From Afifella aestuarii (GTDB lineage Bacteria > Pseudomonadota > Alphaproteobacteria > Rhizobiales > Afifellaceae), in NCBI RefSeq assembly GCF_004023665.1, contig NZ_SAUF01000001.1, forward strand, positions 1,164,501-1,228,500: a stretch of DNA of 64,000 nt. The letters run 5' to 3'. How positions within the stretch are numbered: the first letter of the stretch is position 1; each line of letters begins with the position of its first letter. The notes beneath the pieces were generated by a model, which was given only the letters and a program-made list of their open reading frames with translations, made no database searches and had not been told where the DNA came from. Below are positions 24,436 to 33,424 of this stretch, one piece after another. Position numbers and translations under genes: made by a program.

Positions 24436-25087
24436 GGCTTGTCTTCCTTTTCAGGAGTGGGGAGCTTGGGTGGCGCTGAGATATCGCGCCTCTGCGCCGG
24501 GCCTCGGGCCATGGCGCAGCATCTGCCTCTCGGCATGGAACGGCCTTCATGACGCGCGGCGGGTGCGCCGCGGCCGGTCGTGGGGTCCGAGATGAAGATA
24601 GGGGAGGAGAGGGCGTTTCGAAGACCCGCGCTGCGTCTCGCCTTCATATGCAGCGGAAAGGGTGCGGGCGGACAGGAAGCTGCGGTCGGGCGCCGGGATG
24701 TGCGGTCCGGCGCGGGACCGGCAATCCGGGAAATGATAGCTGTGGGGGAAATGAGAATGGCGGGTCTGGCGCCGGATTTTCCAAAAAATAGCGTCGATAT
24801 CGGGGGCTTTGCGCCCTCTGAACTTACTTTTTCAAGTATAGATCCCGACACCATACGCCTATTCTCTACGACGACATCAATTTTCCCGTGGAGATTGAGA
24901 TGTCATGCGCATGCACCTAGCGTAATAGACCTTCGTAACTGTCATATAGTCATGCAAAACCCGCGGCAAGGTGTAATTGATTGAAATCAATTGGACATCT
25001 CGGGGGCGCTTCGGCGACTTCGCGGGCATGTGCGCGACAGCGCGCCGTGGCCTGGAAACCTCGCGGCGCCAGGGGCGTTCTGGTGCG
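24436..25087. other. Divergent intergenic region with FNR-type box
   Basis: This 652-base spacer holds the promoter of dhaKLM at one end and that of the lipoprotein gene at the other. The part 24580-24984 is open on the plus strand but shows no codon bias or domain. The AT-rich part 24820-25000 contains a perfect FNR/FixK-type box. Confidence 0.5.
24977..24990. promoter_or_regulatory. FNR/FixK-type box TTGAT-N4-ATCAA
   Basis: TTGATTGAAATCAA is an exact match to the anaerobox consensus TTGAT-N4-ATCAA and sits inside a larger 8-bp inverted repeat (AATTGATT, GA, AATCAATT, 24975-24992). It lies 98 bases before the lipoprotein ATG at 25088, a usual distance for activation, and 540 bases from dhaK. 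Confidence 0.65.
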
Positions 25088-25696
25088 ATGACACGCTTTC
25101 TTTCTCTTCCCCTTCTTCCTCTCGCCCTCCTCGTCGCCCTCGCAGCCTGCTCTCCGGACGCAGATCAGCAGGCGGCGAACGGGGCTTCGGAGACGAGCGC
25201 ACCTGCGGCGTCGTCCGCATCGGCACCTGTGGCATCGCCCGAGGCCGGGTCGGCCCCCGCGTCCAGAAACGTGATTGGGCTCGAGGGGCTCGGCGATCTC
25301 AGGATCGGCGAGGCGGTGCCGGAGGGGGGAAGCTTCGCGGAGCGGGGGGCGCAGACGAGCGATGCCTGCCGCACGGTGAGTTCGCCCGATTATCCCGGCG
25401 TCTATGCGATCGTTGCCGACGGCAAGGTGCAGCGCATCACCATCGGGCAGCGCTCAGACGTCAAGCTGGCCGAGGGTGTGGGTGTCGGCTCCAGCGAGAC
25501 GGAGGTGCGGAGCTGGTTCGGCGGCTTCCGCGAGGAGCCGCACAAATATGAAGAGGCGCCGGCCAAATATCTGACCGCGCCGAACGCCGAGAGCGGCAGT
25601 TCGGCGCTGCGCTTCGAGATCGGCCGGGACGGGAAGGTGAAACTGTTTCATATCGGCGTGATGCCGTATCTCGCCTATGTCGAGGCCTGTGCGTGA
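25088..25696 (+). CDS. Lipoprotein of unknown function
   Basis: The 202-residue protein has a lipoprotein signal (LPLALLVALAAC, lipobox LAAC, C21), then a 35-residue Ala/Ser/Pro-rich spacer and a folded domain (about 60-200) with GDLRIGEAVPEGG, CRTVSSPDYPGVYAIVADGK and RSWFGGF. Such domains occur in small periplasmic lipoproteins with no known role. The FNR-type box upstream suggests expression at low oxygen. The ATG at 25088 is chosen over the frame from 24977 because the lipobox must be near the N-terminus. Confidence 0.75.
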   Translation: MTRFLSLPLLPLALLVALAACSPDADQQAANGASETSAPAASSASAPVASPEAGSAPASRNVIGLEGLGDLRIGEAVPEGGSFAERGAQTSDACRTVSSPDYPGVYAIVADGKVQRITIGQRSDVKLAEGVGVGSSETEVRSWFGGFREEPHKYEEAPAKYLTAPNAESGSSALRFEIGRDGKVKLFHIGVMPYLAYVEACA

Positions 25697-25768
25697 GGCC
25701 GCTCACGGGAGGTGCGAGATACCATCCGGCGAGACGGCCCGCGGGGGGGAGCCCGCGGACCGGGTTTC

Positions 25769-26431
25769 TCACAGGCCTTTCTTGCGGCCGGTGAACATCG
25801 GCGTGATCAGGTCTTCATGCTTGTAGAGCTTGTAGAAGGCGATCGAGGCGATGTGGACGCCCACCATGATCAGGAGCAGCGTCGACAGGGGTTCGTGCCA
25901 TGAGAGCGCCTGCCGCGCCGTCTCGATGGAGACGTATTTGGCGAGCGGTCCGGCGTTGATGTAATCCTCCGGATCGGCCAGGAGGCCGGTGCCGATCTGC
26001 ATGGCGAGCACGATCAGAACGCCGACGATGAACAGCGCGCCGACAGGGTTGTGCCCGGGGCAGTTCGACGGTTCGCGCGAGGCGAAGTGGCGGGCGTAAT
26101 GCAGGATTTTGCGCGGGCCTTTGACGAAGTTCACAAAGCGCGCATTGGCGGACCCGACAAAACCCCAGACGATGCGGATGACGACGAGAGCCGCCACCGT
26201 GTAGCCCGCATAAAAATGCAGGGTCATCTCATCCGGGCCGAACTTGCCGAGCCCCCAGGCGGCCGCGAAGGCCACGACCAGGGCCCAATGAAAGATGCGC
26301 ACCACCGGATCCCAGACGCGGATCTCCTCGCCCGCCTGCAAAGGCGCGTGATCGGAGTTTTTGGTCTGATGCGGGATGTCGCCGGAGGGGCGGGGGACTG
26401 GACCCCGGCCCGGTTCGCTCATTGTCGACAT
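25769..26431 (-). CDS. Cytochrome b561-type membrane cytochrome
   Basis: The 220-residue protein has four hydrophobic helices after a 38-residue polar start. Likely haem b ligands are His in VRIFHWALVV, LHFYAGYTV, LSWHEPLSTLL and VGVHIASIAFYKL, the arrangement of the prokaryotic di-haem b561/cytochrome b family. It ends basic (FTGRKKGL). The cytochrome c' gene lies 94 bases upstream on the same strand, so the two probably form an electron-transfer pair moving electrons between the quinone pool and a periplasmic c-type haem. Confidence 0.88.
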   Translation of the reverse strand: MSTMSEPGRGPVPRPSGDIPHQTKNSDHAPLQAGEEIRVWDPVVRIFHWALVVAFAAAWGLGKFGPDEMTLHFYAGYTVAALVVIRIVWGFVGSANARFVNFVKGPRKILHYARHFASREPSNCPGHNPVGALFIVGVLIVLAMQIGTGLLADPEDYINAGPLAKYVSIETARQALSWHEPLSTLLLIMVGVHIASIAFYKLYKHEDLITPMFTGRKKGL

Positions 26432-26525
26432 TTTTCAGATCCCTTGGGTTTCTCGTTCCTCGGGTTCGAGGATCGCCTGGTCCAGAAGCGCTCCGGACCA
26501 GGCATCCCAGGCTTCAAATTCCGGC

Positions 26526-26984
26526 TCAGAAATCCTTGGCGCGGAAATCGTCGTGGCAGGATTTGCAGGCGCCGCCGAGCTTGCCGACGGCCGGACGCAG
26601 CTGGTCGAGGCCTTCACCGGCGACGGTGTTGAGGTTCTGGACGGCGGCGACATAGGCCTCGGCCTTTTCCTGCAGGCCGTCCATGTTGTCCCAGATCGCC
26701 GGCAGAGCGCGGGTCTTGCCGGGCAGATCGGCATTGGAGGTGCCGGGGGCGAGGAGGCCGGCCATCGAATAATGCGTCAGCGCCTCGAGGTTCGCGGCAT
26801 GGGTTTTTGCGGCCTCGGCGTCATAGTCCTTTTCGCCCTTCGCCATGGCGGCGAGGTCGTGCATCTCAAGACCGAGCAGGCGGAAATAGCCGATCCGGGC
26901 CTCGGCCACATCCTGCGGCGACTGGGCGAGTGCCAGGCTCGGAGCGGCAAGGACGGCGAGGGAAAGGAGAAGTCTGCGCATCAT
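26526..26984 (-). CDS. Cytochrome c' (class II c-type cytochrome)
   Basis: The 152-residue protein has a signal peptide (MMRRLLLSLAVLAAPSLALA), a four-helix bundle body and a C-terminal haem site GACKSCHDDFR, as in cytochrome c'/c-556. AAGGA lies 5 bases before the ATG at 26984. These proteins bind NO or carry electrons in the periplasm. The conserved RLLGLEMHDLAAMAKGE at the mature N-terminus matches the family. It precedes the b561-type gene in the same orientation. Confidence 0.93.
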   Translation of the reverse strand: MMRRLLLSLAVLAAPSLALAQSPQDVAEARIGYFRLLGLEMHDLAAMAKGEKDYDAEAAKTHAANLEALTHYSMAGLLAPGTSNADLPGKTRALPAIWDNMDGLQEKAEAYVAAVQNLNTVAGEGLDQLRPAVGKLGGACKSCHDDFRAKDF

Positions 26985-27323
26985 AATATCCTTCGGGTGA
27001 TTTTCATTCAGGTGCGAGTTCGCAAAGCTGCGAATTCCGCGGAGGTGCCCCGTCCCCGCCGGGCCGGTTTTGCCAATACATATCCGGACCGGAATGCGAC
27101 ACCGGGACACCCCACGAAAGGCGTAGGCCCGGAAACGGCGGTTCTCTGCGGAAGTCTCCGTCGCCGCTCACGAAGTTGTGCGGAATCCGTGATGCGCCAA
27201 AAGAAAACGCCCGCGCGAGGCGGGCGTGTGCGAAGGCTCAAAGGTGGCTGCCCGAAGATCTTTCAGGCGGCTTTTGTGGCGGCTTCCCCGGACGGTCGCA
27301 GTGCTTTCGGCCCGGGGAAGATG
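26985..27323. other. Intergenic region with terminator
   Basis: These 339 bases hold the promoter of the cytochrome c' gene and, at 27199-27227, the terminator of cheZ. No further gene is seen. Confidence 0.6.
27199..27227 (-). terminator. Rho-independent terminator of cheZ
   Basis: On the minus strand ACGCCCGC, CTCGC, GCGGGCGT form a perfect 8-bp stem followed by TTTTCTTTT, about 100 bases after the cheZ stop. Confidence 0.8.
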
Positions 27324-28010
27324 TCAGTTGAAGAGGGAATCGATGTCGTCCTGGGAGACGACGTTTTCGTCGCTCTTGAGCGCCGGACCGTTGAGGAGAG
27401 CCTCGTCGCCCTCTTCCTCCGGCTCGTCCTCGGCATGCTGCTCGAAAGCCGTGGCCTCGCCGGACCAGATCTTCAGCATCTTATCGATGCGGCTTTCGAT
27501 GAATTGCAGGAGGTTGACGACCTTGGAGATGCGCTGGCCGGTGATGTCCTGAAAGTTGCACGCCTCGAAGATGGCGATGCAACGCTCGTTGATCGCCTGC
27601 AGCTGGGCGCGCTCGTCATCACCGAGCGTCTTGCCGAGCTTTCTGGCGATGTCGTCGATCTCTTCGGCGGAGGTGAGGATCGTCTCAGTGGCGCCCTCCG
27701 TGTCGGCGACGACGGCATCAAGCTCGTCGGCAGCGCGGTTGAACTGCTTGGAATCGACAGCCTTGGCGTGAATCGACGCGATTTCGCCGCGGGTATCGCG
27801 GATGGCGTGCTGAATGGACTCGACGCCAAGCCACAGCTTCTGCTGATCGGCGACGACCTCATCCTGCTTGCCGGCGATCTGCCGAAGCTCGGAAAGCTCG
27901 GTGAAAATCTTATCGAGGCGAAGTGCCAGGCTGAGCTGCTCTGTGGCGTGCTGTGCCCAAGCTTCCTGCTCGGTCACATCCTTTTTCGCGGTGGCGCGCT
28001 TTGCGGACAT
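27324..28010 (-). CDS. cheZ: Chemotaxis phosphatase CheZ
   Basis: A 228-residue, largely helical protein. The CheZ signature is EACNFQDITGQRISKVV (about 150-165), containing the catalytic glutamine region, and the C-terminus VSQDDIDSLFN is the CheY-binding peptide. An acidic linker (EDEPEEEGDEA) joins the two. CheZ dephosphorylates CheY-P. It is divergent from a lone cheY, 172 bases away, which is its likely substrate. Confidence 0.92.
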   Translation of the reverse strand: MSAKRATAKKDVTEQEAWAQHATEQLSLALRLDKIFTELSELRQIAGKQDEVVADQQKLWLGVESIQHAIRDTRGEIASIHAKAVDSKQFNRAADELDAVVADTEGATETILTSAEEIDDIARKLGKTLGDDERAQLQAINERCIAIFEACNFQDITGQRISKVVNLLQFIESRIDKMLKIWSGEATAFEQHAEDEPEEEGDEALLNGPALKSDENVVSQDDIDSLFN

Positions 28011-28182
28011 ACGTGAACCCTATCCCATCAAAGAAAGTGGCGACTGTATATTCGAAGGCCTGAAAAGAGAAAAGATAGCGGGGGTTTGCGGCGCAAGCCT
28101 GGCGCAAGTCAGTTCAATTTAAACACACCTCGATCCCGCCGGAGATAGCGGTGCAGTCTAGATTCTATATGGAGCGCGGCGA

Positions 28183-28566
28183 ATGTCGTTGAACCTTTCT
28201 ATGCCGATCCTTGTCGTCGACGATTACAAGACGATGATCCGGATCATTAAGAACCTGTTAAAGCAGCTCGGCTTCGAAGATATCGACGAAGCGGCCGATG
28301 GCAGCGAGGCGCTCAACAAGATGAAGGAGCGCGAATATGGTCTGGTCATCTCTGACTGGAACATGGAGCCGATGACCGGTTACGAGCTTCTGAAGCAGGT
28401 GCGTGCCGACGACAAGCTGAACGCCACACCGTTCATCATGGTCACTGCCGAGGCGAAGTCGGAAAACGTCATCGCCGCCAAGAAAGAAGGCGTGAGCAAT
28501 TATATCGTGAAGCCGTTCAATGCGCAGACGCTGAAGGGCAAGATCGAAGCCGTCTTCGAGAACTGA
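28183..28566 (+). CDS. cheY: Chemotaxis response regulator CheY
   Basis: The 127-residue single receiver domain has D13/D14 (ILVVDDYKTM), phospho-acceptor D58 (VISDWNMEP), T88 (VTAEAK) and K110 (YIVKPFNAQTL). There is no output domain, as expected of a CheY that binds the flagellar switch. Placement opposite cheZ and just ahead of the flagellar regulator ftcR supports a motility role. Confidence 0.93.
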   Translation: MSLNLSMPILVVDDYKTMIRIIKNLLKQLGFEDIDEAADGSEALNKMKEREYGLVISDWNMEPMTGYELLKQVRADDKLNATPFIMVTAEAKSENVIAAKKEGVSNYIVKPFNAQTLKGKIEAVFEN

Positions 28567-29213
28567 TCACTTTCGGCAGGCCTGACCTTCAAGGTACGGG
28601 CCGCCGCGCCTGTTGAGCTTCCGGATTGTCCTTTCGGAGGCTTTCGGCGCAACCCTCTCAACGGCCGCCGCTCCTCTCACTCTCGCGGTCGTCCGCGCGG
28701 CTGCTTCGGCAGCCGCGCGCCTCTCCCAAGCAAACCTTTCTTTACTCTCTCCCCCTCTGCCGGCCGCCCGCTTCGGGCCCGCATCCTCTCCTTCACGCCT
28801 TTGTGAGCTTCGGGTTCCCCCAGATCGTTCCTTTTTGAGTCCAAAAGACAATGCAATTGCCCCGCTTCCGGGGCGATCGGGCGCGATCGATGGCTCTTTT
28901 GGCCAAAAAACCGTGGCGCATCGGCAACAATCCGGCCCTCGGGACGCCTCAAATGGTGTCCTTTCGCGCTAATTTCGTTCTGCGTGAGGCTAACGTCCTC
29001 TCCAAAACCGCAGAAATCCGCGGGTTTTTCGGCTGCGAAACGATAACCTTTCATTATCCAGCAATTTGGAGCGAAACGTCTCCGGCAACGGATTCAGTTC
29101 TGATTGAGTGGAATGAAGTTGATCGGTACTTCCAAACCCATCGGAGCCGCAGTTCTCCAGCAAGCAATACTGCGGAATACGAAAAATTTTAATTTAAATA
29201 CCGAGGGTGCGAG
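28567..29213. other. Long intergenic region ahead of ftcR
   Basis: 647 bases without a credible gene. It contains the strong UUCG-type hairpin at 28694-28719, a pyrimidine-rich tract (about 28725-28835), a GATAA-N7-TTATC inverted repeat near 29040, and an AT-rich block (TTTTAATTTAAAT) at 29188-29200 just before ftcR. The size suggests complex control of ftcR or an unrecognised small RNA. Confidence 0.45.
28694..28719. terminator. Perfect 11-bp hairpin with TTCG loop
   Basis: CGCGCGGCTGC, TTCG, GCAGCCGCGCG. A UUCG tetraloop on a GC-rich stem is exceptionally stable. It lies 128 bases after cheY and no T run follows, so it may be a 3'-end-stabilising element, a factor-dependent terminator or part of an RNA. 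Confidence 0.6.
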
Positions 29214-29882
29214 ATGTACGTCGTTGTTGATCCCCGGGCAGAGGTTGCTGCCGGTTTCACGTCCATGTTCAGCCGCGAAGGGCTTTCCGCCGTCGGTTTC
29301 GACTCCGAAGAGTTCCAGGAATGGCTGACGACGGCCGCTGATCGGGATCTCTCGGCGGTGCAGGGCTTCCTCCTCGGCGACTTCGCCGAGCGGCCCAACT
29401 ATCCGAACCTCATCCGCAGCCATTCGCGGGCCCCGATCATCGCCCTGAGCGACGTGCGCTCTCTGGAGCAGACGCTGGAGCTCTTCACGGCGGGCATCGA
29501 CGACGTGGTGCGCAAGCCGATCCATGTGAAAGAGATCGTGGCGCGCTCCGACGCCGTGTGGCGGCGCATGAATGGCCCGAAGCAGGAAGTTGAGAGCGAC
29601 CGGCTGAAGATCTTCTTCGACGGCCGCGACCCGGAAGTCGACGGCGAGCCGCTCGCCCTGCCGCGCCGCGAGCGCCACATTCTCGAATATCTGGCGAAGA
29701 ACCGCATGCGCCGCGTGACCAAGACGCAGATCTTCAACGCCATCTACGGCGTCTTCAACGACGACGTCGACGAGACGGTGGTGGAAGGCCACATCAGCAA
29801 GCTCCGCAAGAAGCTCCGCCTGCGCCTCGGCTTCGAGGTGATCGATGCGAAGCGCTATCTCGGCTACCAGTTCGTCGCCTGA
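29214..29882 (+). CDS. ftcR: Flagellar transcriptional regulator FtcR/Rem
   Basis: The 222-residue OmpR-type regulator has an atypical receiver (1-120) without the usual Asp pair at the start (MYVVVDPRAE) and with LLGDFAERP near the phospho-site, plus LELFTAGIDDVVRKPIHVKE; its DNA-binding domain (130-222) reads LPRRERHILEYLAKNRMRRV, FNAIYGVFNDDVDETVVEGH and ISKLRKKLRLRLGF. This matches Brucella FtcR and Sinorhizobium Rem, which activate flagellar genes in Hyphomicrobiales. Flagellar genes themselves are not in the window. It is a useful marker of the order. Confidence 0.92.
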   Translation: MYVVVDPRAEVAAGFTSMFSREGLSAVGFDSEEFQEWLTTAADRDLSAVQGFLLGDFAERPNYPNLIRSHSRAPIIALSDVRSLEQTLELFTAGIDDVVRKPIHVKEIVARSDAVWRRMNGPKQEVESDRLKIFFDGRDPEVDGEPLALPRRERHILEYLAKNRMRRVTKTQIFNAIYGVFNDDVDETVVEGHISKLRKKLRLRLGFEVIDAKRYLGYQFVA

Positions 29883-30105
29883 GCGGCGGCGGACTTTTCC
29901 CAAGGAAGGCAGAGACCCGGGCAACGAGCCTCGGATCGCCGCGAAGAGATGCGGCAACAGGCTCGGCCAAGAACCCGGGCCGGGCCCCGGGATGGGCTCT
30001 GAGCGTGGCCCCCGAGAGAGGCCCCCCGAGAGAGGCCTCCGGGAGAGGCCACAGAGGGCGGCCCCGAAAGAAGGCCCCAAAATCGATTGGGGAGCCTGAG
30101 GCGGC

Positions 30106-30891
30106 TCAGCCGACCTTGAGGCCCAGACGAGCGGCCTGACGCTCGACAAAAGCATGCATGCGCTCAAGACCGGTTTCGGTCAGGCGGACGAGGGTACGAC
30201 GACGGTCGGTCTCGTCAGGGAAGCGCATGATGAGATCCGCCTCCTGCAATTCATCGATGCGGCGCAGCGCCGTGGTCGTGGCGACGCCGGAGGCGAGACA
30301 CAGGCTCGTGACGGAGACGAAGCGACCGGTGGCTTCCGCGACGGCGAGATCAAGCATCATATCCCAGGCGGGATCGGAGAAGAGCTTCGCCTTGAAGATC
30401 GCGTCGCGATCGGTGCGTGCTGCGACCAGGGCGCGAAGATAATCGGATTCCGTCGCCGACTGGGACGGTTCCGGTCTCGCGCGGCCGGTGAGGTCGAGGG
30501 CCCGGCGGATGGCGATCGCCACCTCTTCCGCGGAAACCGGCTTTTGAAGAAAATCGACGGCATTGAGACGCAGCGCCGCGACGGCGCGGTCGAGCGAGGC
30601 GTTGCCCGTCATGACCACGGCCGTGAGCGGCCGGCTGTTCCGCCTTGCCGTCAGTTTCTGCAAAAGTTCGATTCCATCGATCTGCGGCATCTGCAAATCG
30701 GTGACGATGACGCGCAAACCTGGGTTGCGCTGTACGATCGCCAGAGCTTCGACGGCGGTGCTCGCCTTCAGCGGCGGCAGGTCAAGCGCGGTCAGGCCTT
30801 CGGCCAGCTCATCAAGAATATCGACATCGTCGTCGACGAGAAGAATCTGCGGCGGGGAATTGGTTCTGGCACCAGGTTCCTTGGTATCCAT
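30106..30891 (-). CDS. Response regulator with MarR-like winged-helix output
   Basis: The 261-residue protein has an N-terminal receiver (about 15-135; DDD at 20-22, phospho-acceptor D65 in VIVTDLQMP, FLQKPVS near the end) and a C-terminal segment (about 165-260) resembling a MarR winged helix: VTSLCLASGVATTTALRRID, ELQEADLIMRF and DRRRTLVRLTETGLERMHAF. Receiver plus MarR-type output is less common than OmpR, NarL or NtrC types. The start at 30891 is preferred; a frame from 30948 is possible. No kinase is adjacent, so the partner is unknown. Confidence 0.82.
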   Translation of the reverse strand: MDTKEPGARTNSPPQILLVDDDVDILDELAEGLTALDLPPLKASTAVEALAIVQRNPGLRVIVTDLQMPQIDGIELLQKLTARRNSRPLTAVVMTGNASLDRAVAALRLNAVDFLQKPVSAEEVAIAIRRALDLTGRARPEPSQSATESDYLRALVAARTDRDAIFKAKLFSDPAWDMMLDLAVAEATGRFVSVTSLCLASGVATTTALRRIDELQEADLIMRFPDETDRRRTLVRLTETGLERMHAFVERQAARLGLKVG

Positions 30892-31250
30892 ATCGTGTTG
30901 ATACCTCACGATGCCTCCTCCCGTTTCACGGCGGAGATTGAGAGGCACTTCCTAAGACGGGGTTTAGTCAATTGATCTGAAACGCGCGAAGCTTGCTAAG
31001 TCTTTGTTGACGATACACCCATCGCGCCGTCCGGCCGATATCGGCCCGCCATAGCCCGAGCGCCCCCAAGGGGGACTTAATCTGTTGGTCCGCATCGTGT
31101 AAACAGCCTGAAGGTCCGCATCATTCTTGCCCGAAGGCATTCTGCCTCCTGATATTTGAGACAGGGTCTGAAGCAATTAAAGGGCGTTGTGCGTCCTTTT
31201 GTTGCATTGGTCCAAGTTTCTCAGCTTTGGGCGACAGGGGCAAGAGGGCT
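30892..31250. other. Intergenic region with palindromes
   Basis: The 359 bases between two minus-strand regulator genes contain GGCCGATATCGGCC (31033-31046, perfect palindrome) and CCCCCAAGGGGG (31063-31074). Either may serve control of the downstream regulator or termination of the upstream operon. No gene is seen. Confidence 0.5.
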
Positions 31251-31676
31251 TCAACGCGAAGCTGCATTCCGTCGGGCCGCGGAGAGCGGCCAGCGGATGA
31301 TTTTGCAATCCACGAACCGCGCCTGGAGATCCGCCAGCATTTCGAACGGATCGACGGGCTTGAAGAAGAGGACGTCGGGACCGAAGGGTTCGCCCAGCGC
31401 GACGTCCGTCGCCTCACCGGTGATGAGGGCTAGAACCTGCGGACGCAGCGGTTTCGGAAGCTGGCGGGCGCGTCCAATGAGGTCGAGGCCGCTCCTGTCG
31501 CCAAGACGCAGATCGGTCAACAGGCAGTCGGGCGCAAGTCCCTGCACAAGCAGAGCGTGTGCCTGCGAAACGCTTGCGCACAACGTTGGTCGCCAGTGTT
31601 CGGCTTCCAGGAATTCCGCGATTTCGGCCGCAAGCTCGTGCTCGTCCTCGCAGATCAAAATTGAGCGAGGTGGCAT
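31251..31676 (-). CDS. Single-domain response regulator
   Basis: A 141-residue receiver without an output domain: E10/D11 (ILICEDEHE), D55 (LLTDLRLGD), and FFKPVDPFE near the end. Its ATG overlaps the stop of the histidine kinase gene (TGATG), so they are co-translated and form a two-component pair. Output is probably by protein contact or phosphotransfer. Confidence 0.88.
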   Translation of the reverse strand: MPPRSILICEDEHELAAEIAEFLEAEHWRPTLCASVSQAHALLVQGLAPDCLLTDLRLGDRSGLDLIGRARQLPKPLRPQVLALITGEATDVALGEPFGPDVLFFKPVDPFEMLADLQARFVDCKIIRWPLSAARRNAASR

Positions 31677-33424
31677 CAGGCGGCTTCTTCAAGCGATAGC
31701 GTCTGAGATGCTACGGGCAGGCGGATGGTGAAACATGCGCCGGATCTGACGTTGCGGGCGGCGATGTCGCCGTTCATGTCGCGCACGATGTTGCGCGCCA
31801 TGGAAAGACCGAGGCCGGTGCCTTTGCCGACGGGTTTCGTCGTCACGAAGGGATCGAAGAGATGCGCGATGATCTCCTCGGGAATGCCGCCGCCATTGTC
31901 TTCGAGTTCCAGGACGACCGAGCCGCTCTTCATCCATCCGCGCACCTGGAGAACCGGCGTTCGATCGGTGTCGCGATCGTGAAGCGCATCGAGGGCATCG
32001 CGCGCATTCACCAGAATGTTGACGATGACCTGCTCGAACATCGTCTGTTCGCCGGCGACGGCGAGATCGGTGGCGAAATCGAGGTCGATATCGAGGCGGA
32101 TGCCTGCGGCGCGATATTGCTCGGCGACGAAGCCGATGGCGAGTTGAACAGCGTCGTGAAGCGCGAACGGCTCGCATTGCTGCGAGGTGAGGCGCCCATA
32201 GCGGCGGACCTGGTCGGTGATGCGCTTCACCCGCTCCACCTGATCGCTGATGCGGGTGAGTTTGGCGGCAAGGGCCTCGCCGGTCTCGCCATGCTCCAAG
32301 AGGCGGCGGGCATTGGCGATGGCGAGCCTGATGACGGCGAGAGGCTGGTTGGTTTCATGGGCGATGGCGGTCGCCATTTCGCCAAGCGTCGCAAGCTTCG
32401 CCGCCTGCATGACCTTGAGTTCAGCATCGCGCAATTTGGTGACGTCGGCGAGGGCCAGCATGCGCAGGCGCCGGCCGCGCCAGCGCGCGGGCGAAATGGT
32501 GCCGCGCAACGAGCTGATCTCGCCGTCGCGGCGCCCGAAGCTCAAAATGGTGGTGCGGGTGTCGCCCTGATCGGACGTCTTGGACACGTCGATGGCGGAG
32601 CGGATGAGGCGGGTCCAATCCGGGTGGGCGAGCGAGGCGCCGACGAGCTCGATCGCTTCGTCATTGGCGAATTTCACTTCGTGGGTGTCCGGATCGAAGA
32701 TCAAGGCCACGAAAGGCATCGCCTGCATGGTCTTTTCGAAGCTGGTTTCCACCTCGATCTGGGCGCGCCGCGCCTCCAGGACGTCGTGAAGACGCCGGCG
32801 GTCGCGTCGTGCCTGGACGAACAGAAGCAAGACAAGGCCGCCGCCGCTGATGAACATCAAGGCGAGGGGAAGCGCAGCCGTCTCTTTGGAGAGCGCAGCT
32901 TCGCGGCGGTTGATCTCGTCATTGTCGACGACGGCCGCTTCCAGGATGGTTTGCAGATTGCGCCCGAGCGGGACGAGTTCACTGCGCCATTGCGAGATGA
33001 GGCGGCCGCTTTTGGGGGGTGGCGGAAGCGGGTCTTCGAGGCGTCGAAGATATGTTTCGATGCGCGTCCGGTAGTCTTTGAGGGCCGGCGCGAATGCATC
33101 GATGCCCGCGATCAGGCGACCTTCTTCCGAGGCATAGAGGAGCGGCAGGCGCGAAGCGAGAAGTTCCAGACGCAGTTCGAGCTGATCGATGATGCGGGGG
33201 GAGGGGTCGTCTCGGGCGATGTCCAGAGTGGCGGTGGTTTTGACGTATTCGAGCTGCGCCTGATAGGCGATCCAGCCGGAGCTGCGGATGGAGGTCGCGA
33301 GAAGCTGGCGCTGCTCGGCCTGCCGCAGATAGAGCATGCCGGTGGCGATGAAGAGGCCGAGCGTCGTGACGACGAGGGCGCCGGCAAGCAGCTTGTGGGC
33401 GATCTTTGCCTTCTTACTCAACAC
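31676..33424 (-). CDS. Membrane sensor histidine kinase
   Basis: The 582-residue kinase has TM1 (12-32), a periplasmic helical region (33-183), TM2 (184-203), a coiled linker, a PAS-like domain (about 230-330), the phospho-acceptor H356 in IAHETNQPLAVI, and the ATPase domain (about 440-575: NILVNARDAL, ELEDNGGGIP, FDPFVTTKPVGKGTGLGLSM). It belongs to the NtrB-like group. Its start overlaps by 11 bases the gene for a periplasmic oxidoreductase-fold protein, and its stop overlaps the receiver gene: a three-gene sensory operon. Confidence 0.92.
   Translation of the reverse strand: MLSKKAKIAHKLLAGALVVTTLGLFIATGMLYLRQAEQRQLLATSIRSSGWIAYQAQLEYVKTTATLDIARDDPSPRIIDQLELRLELLASRLPLLYASEEGRLIAGIDAFAPALKDYRTRIETYLRRLEDPLPPPPKSGRLISQWRSELVPLGRNLQTILEAAVVDNDEINRREAALSKETAALPLALMFISGGGLVLLLFVQARRDRRRLHDVLEARRAQIEVETSFEKTMQAMPFVALIFDPDTHEVKFANDEAIELVGASLAHPDWTRLIRSAIDVSKTSDQGDTRTTILSFGRRDGEISSLRGTISPARWRGRRLRMLALADVTKLRDAELKVMQAAKLATLGEMATAIAHETNQPLAVIRLAIANARRLLEHGETGEALAAKLTRISDQVERVKRITDQVRRYGRLTSQQCEPFALHDAVQLAIGFVAEQYRAAGIRLDIDLDFATDLAVAGEQTMFEQVIVNILVNARDALDALHDRDTDRTPVLQVRGWMKSGSVVLELEDNGGGIPEEIIAHLFDPFVTTKPVGKGTGLGLSMARNIVRDMNGDIAARNVRSGACFTIRLPVASQTLSLEEAA

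Noticed and set aside
24580-24984. 134-codon open frame between dhaK and the lipoprotein
   Set aside because: Mixed composition without a domain, no good ribosome-binding site, and it runs through the AT-rich promoter region and the FNR box.
29883-30105. Repeat-like GC-rich block after ftcR (GAGAGGCC words) as a REP element or terminator
   Set aside because: The words are irregular, form no clean stem and have no T run; treated as simple low-complexity sequence.
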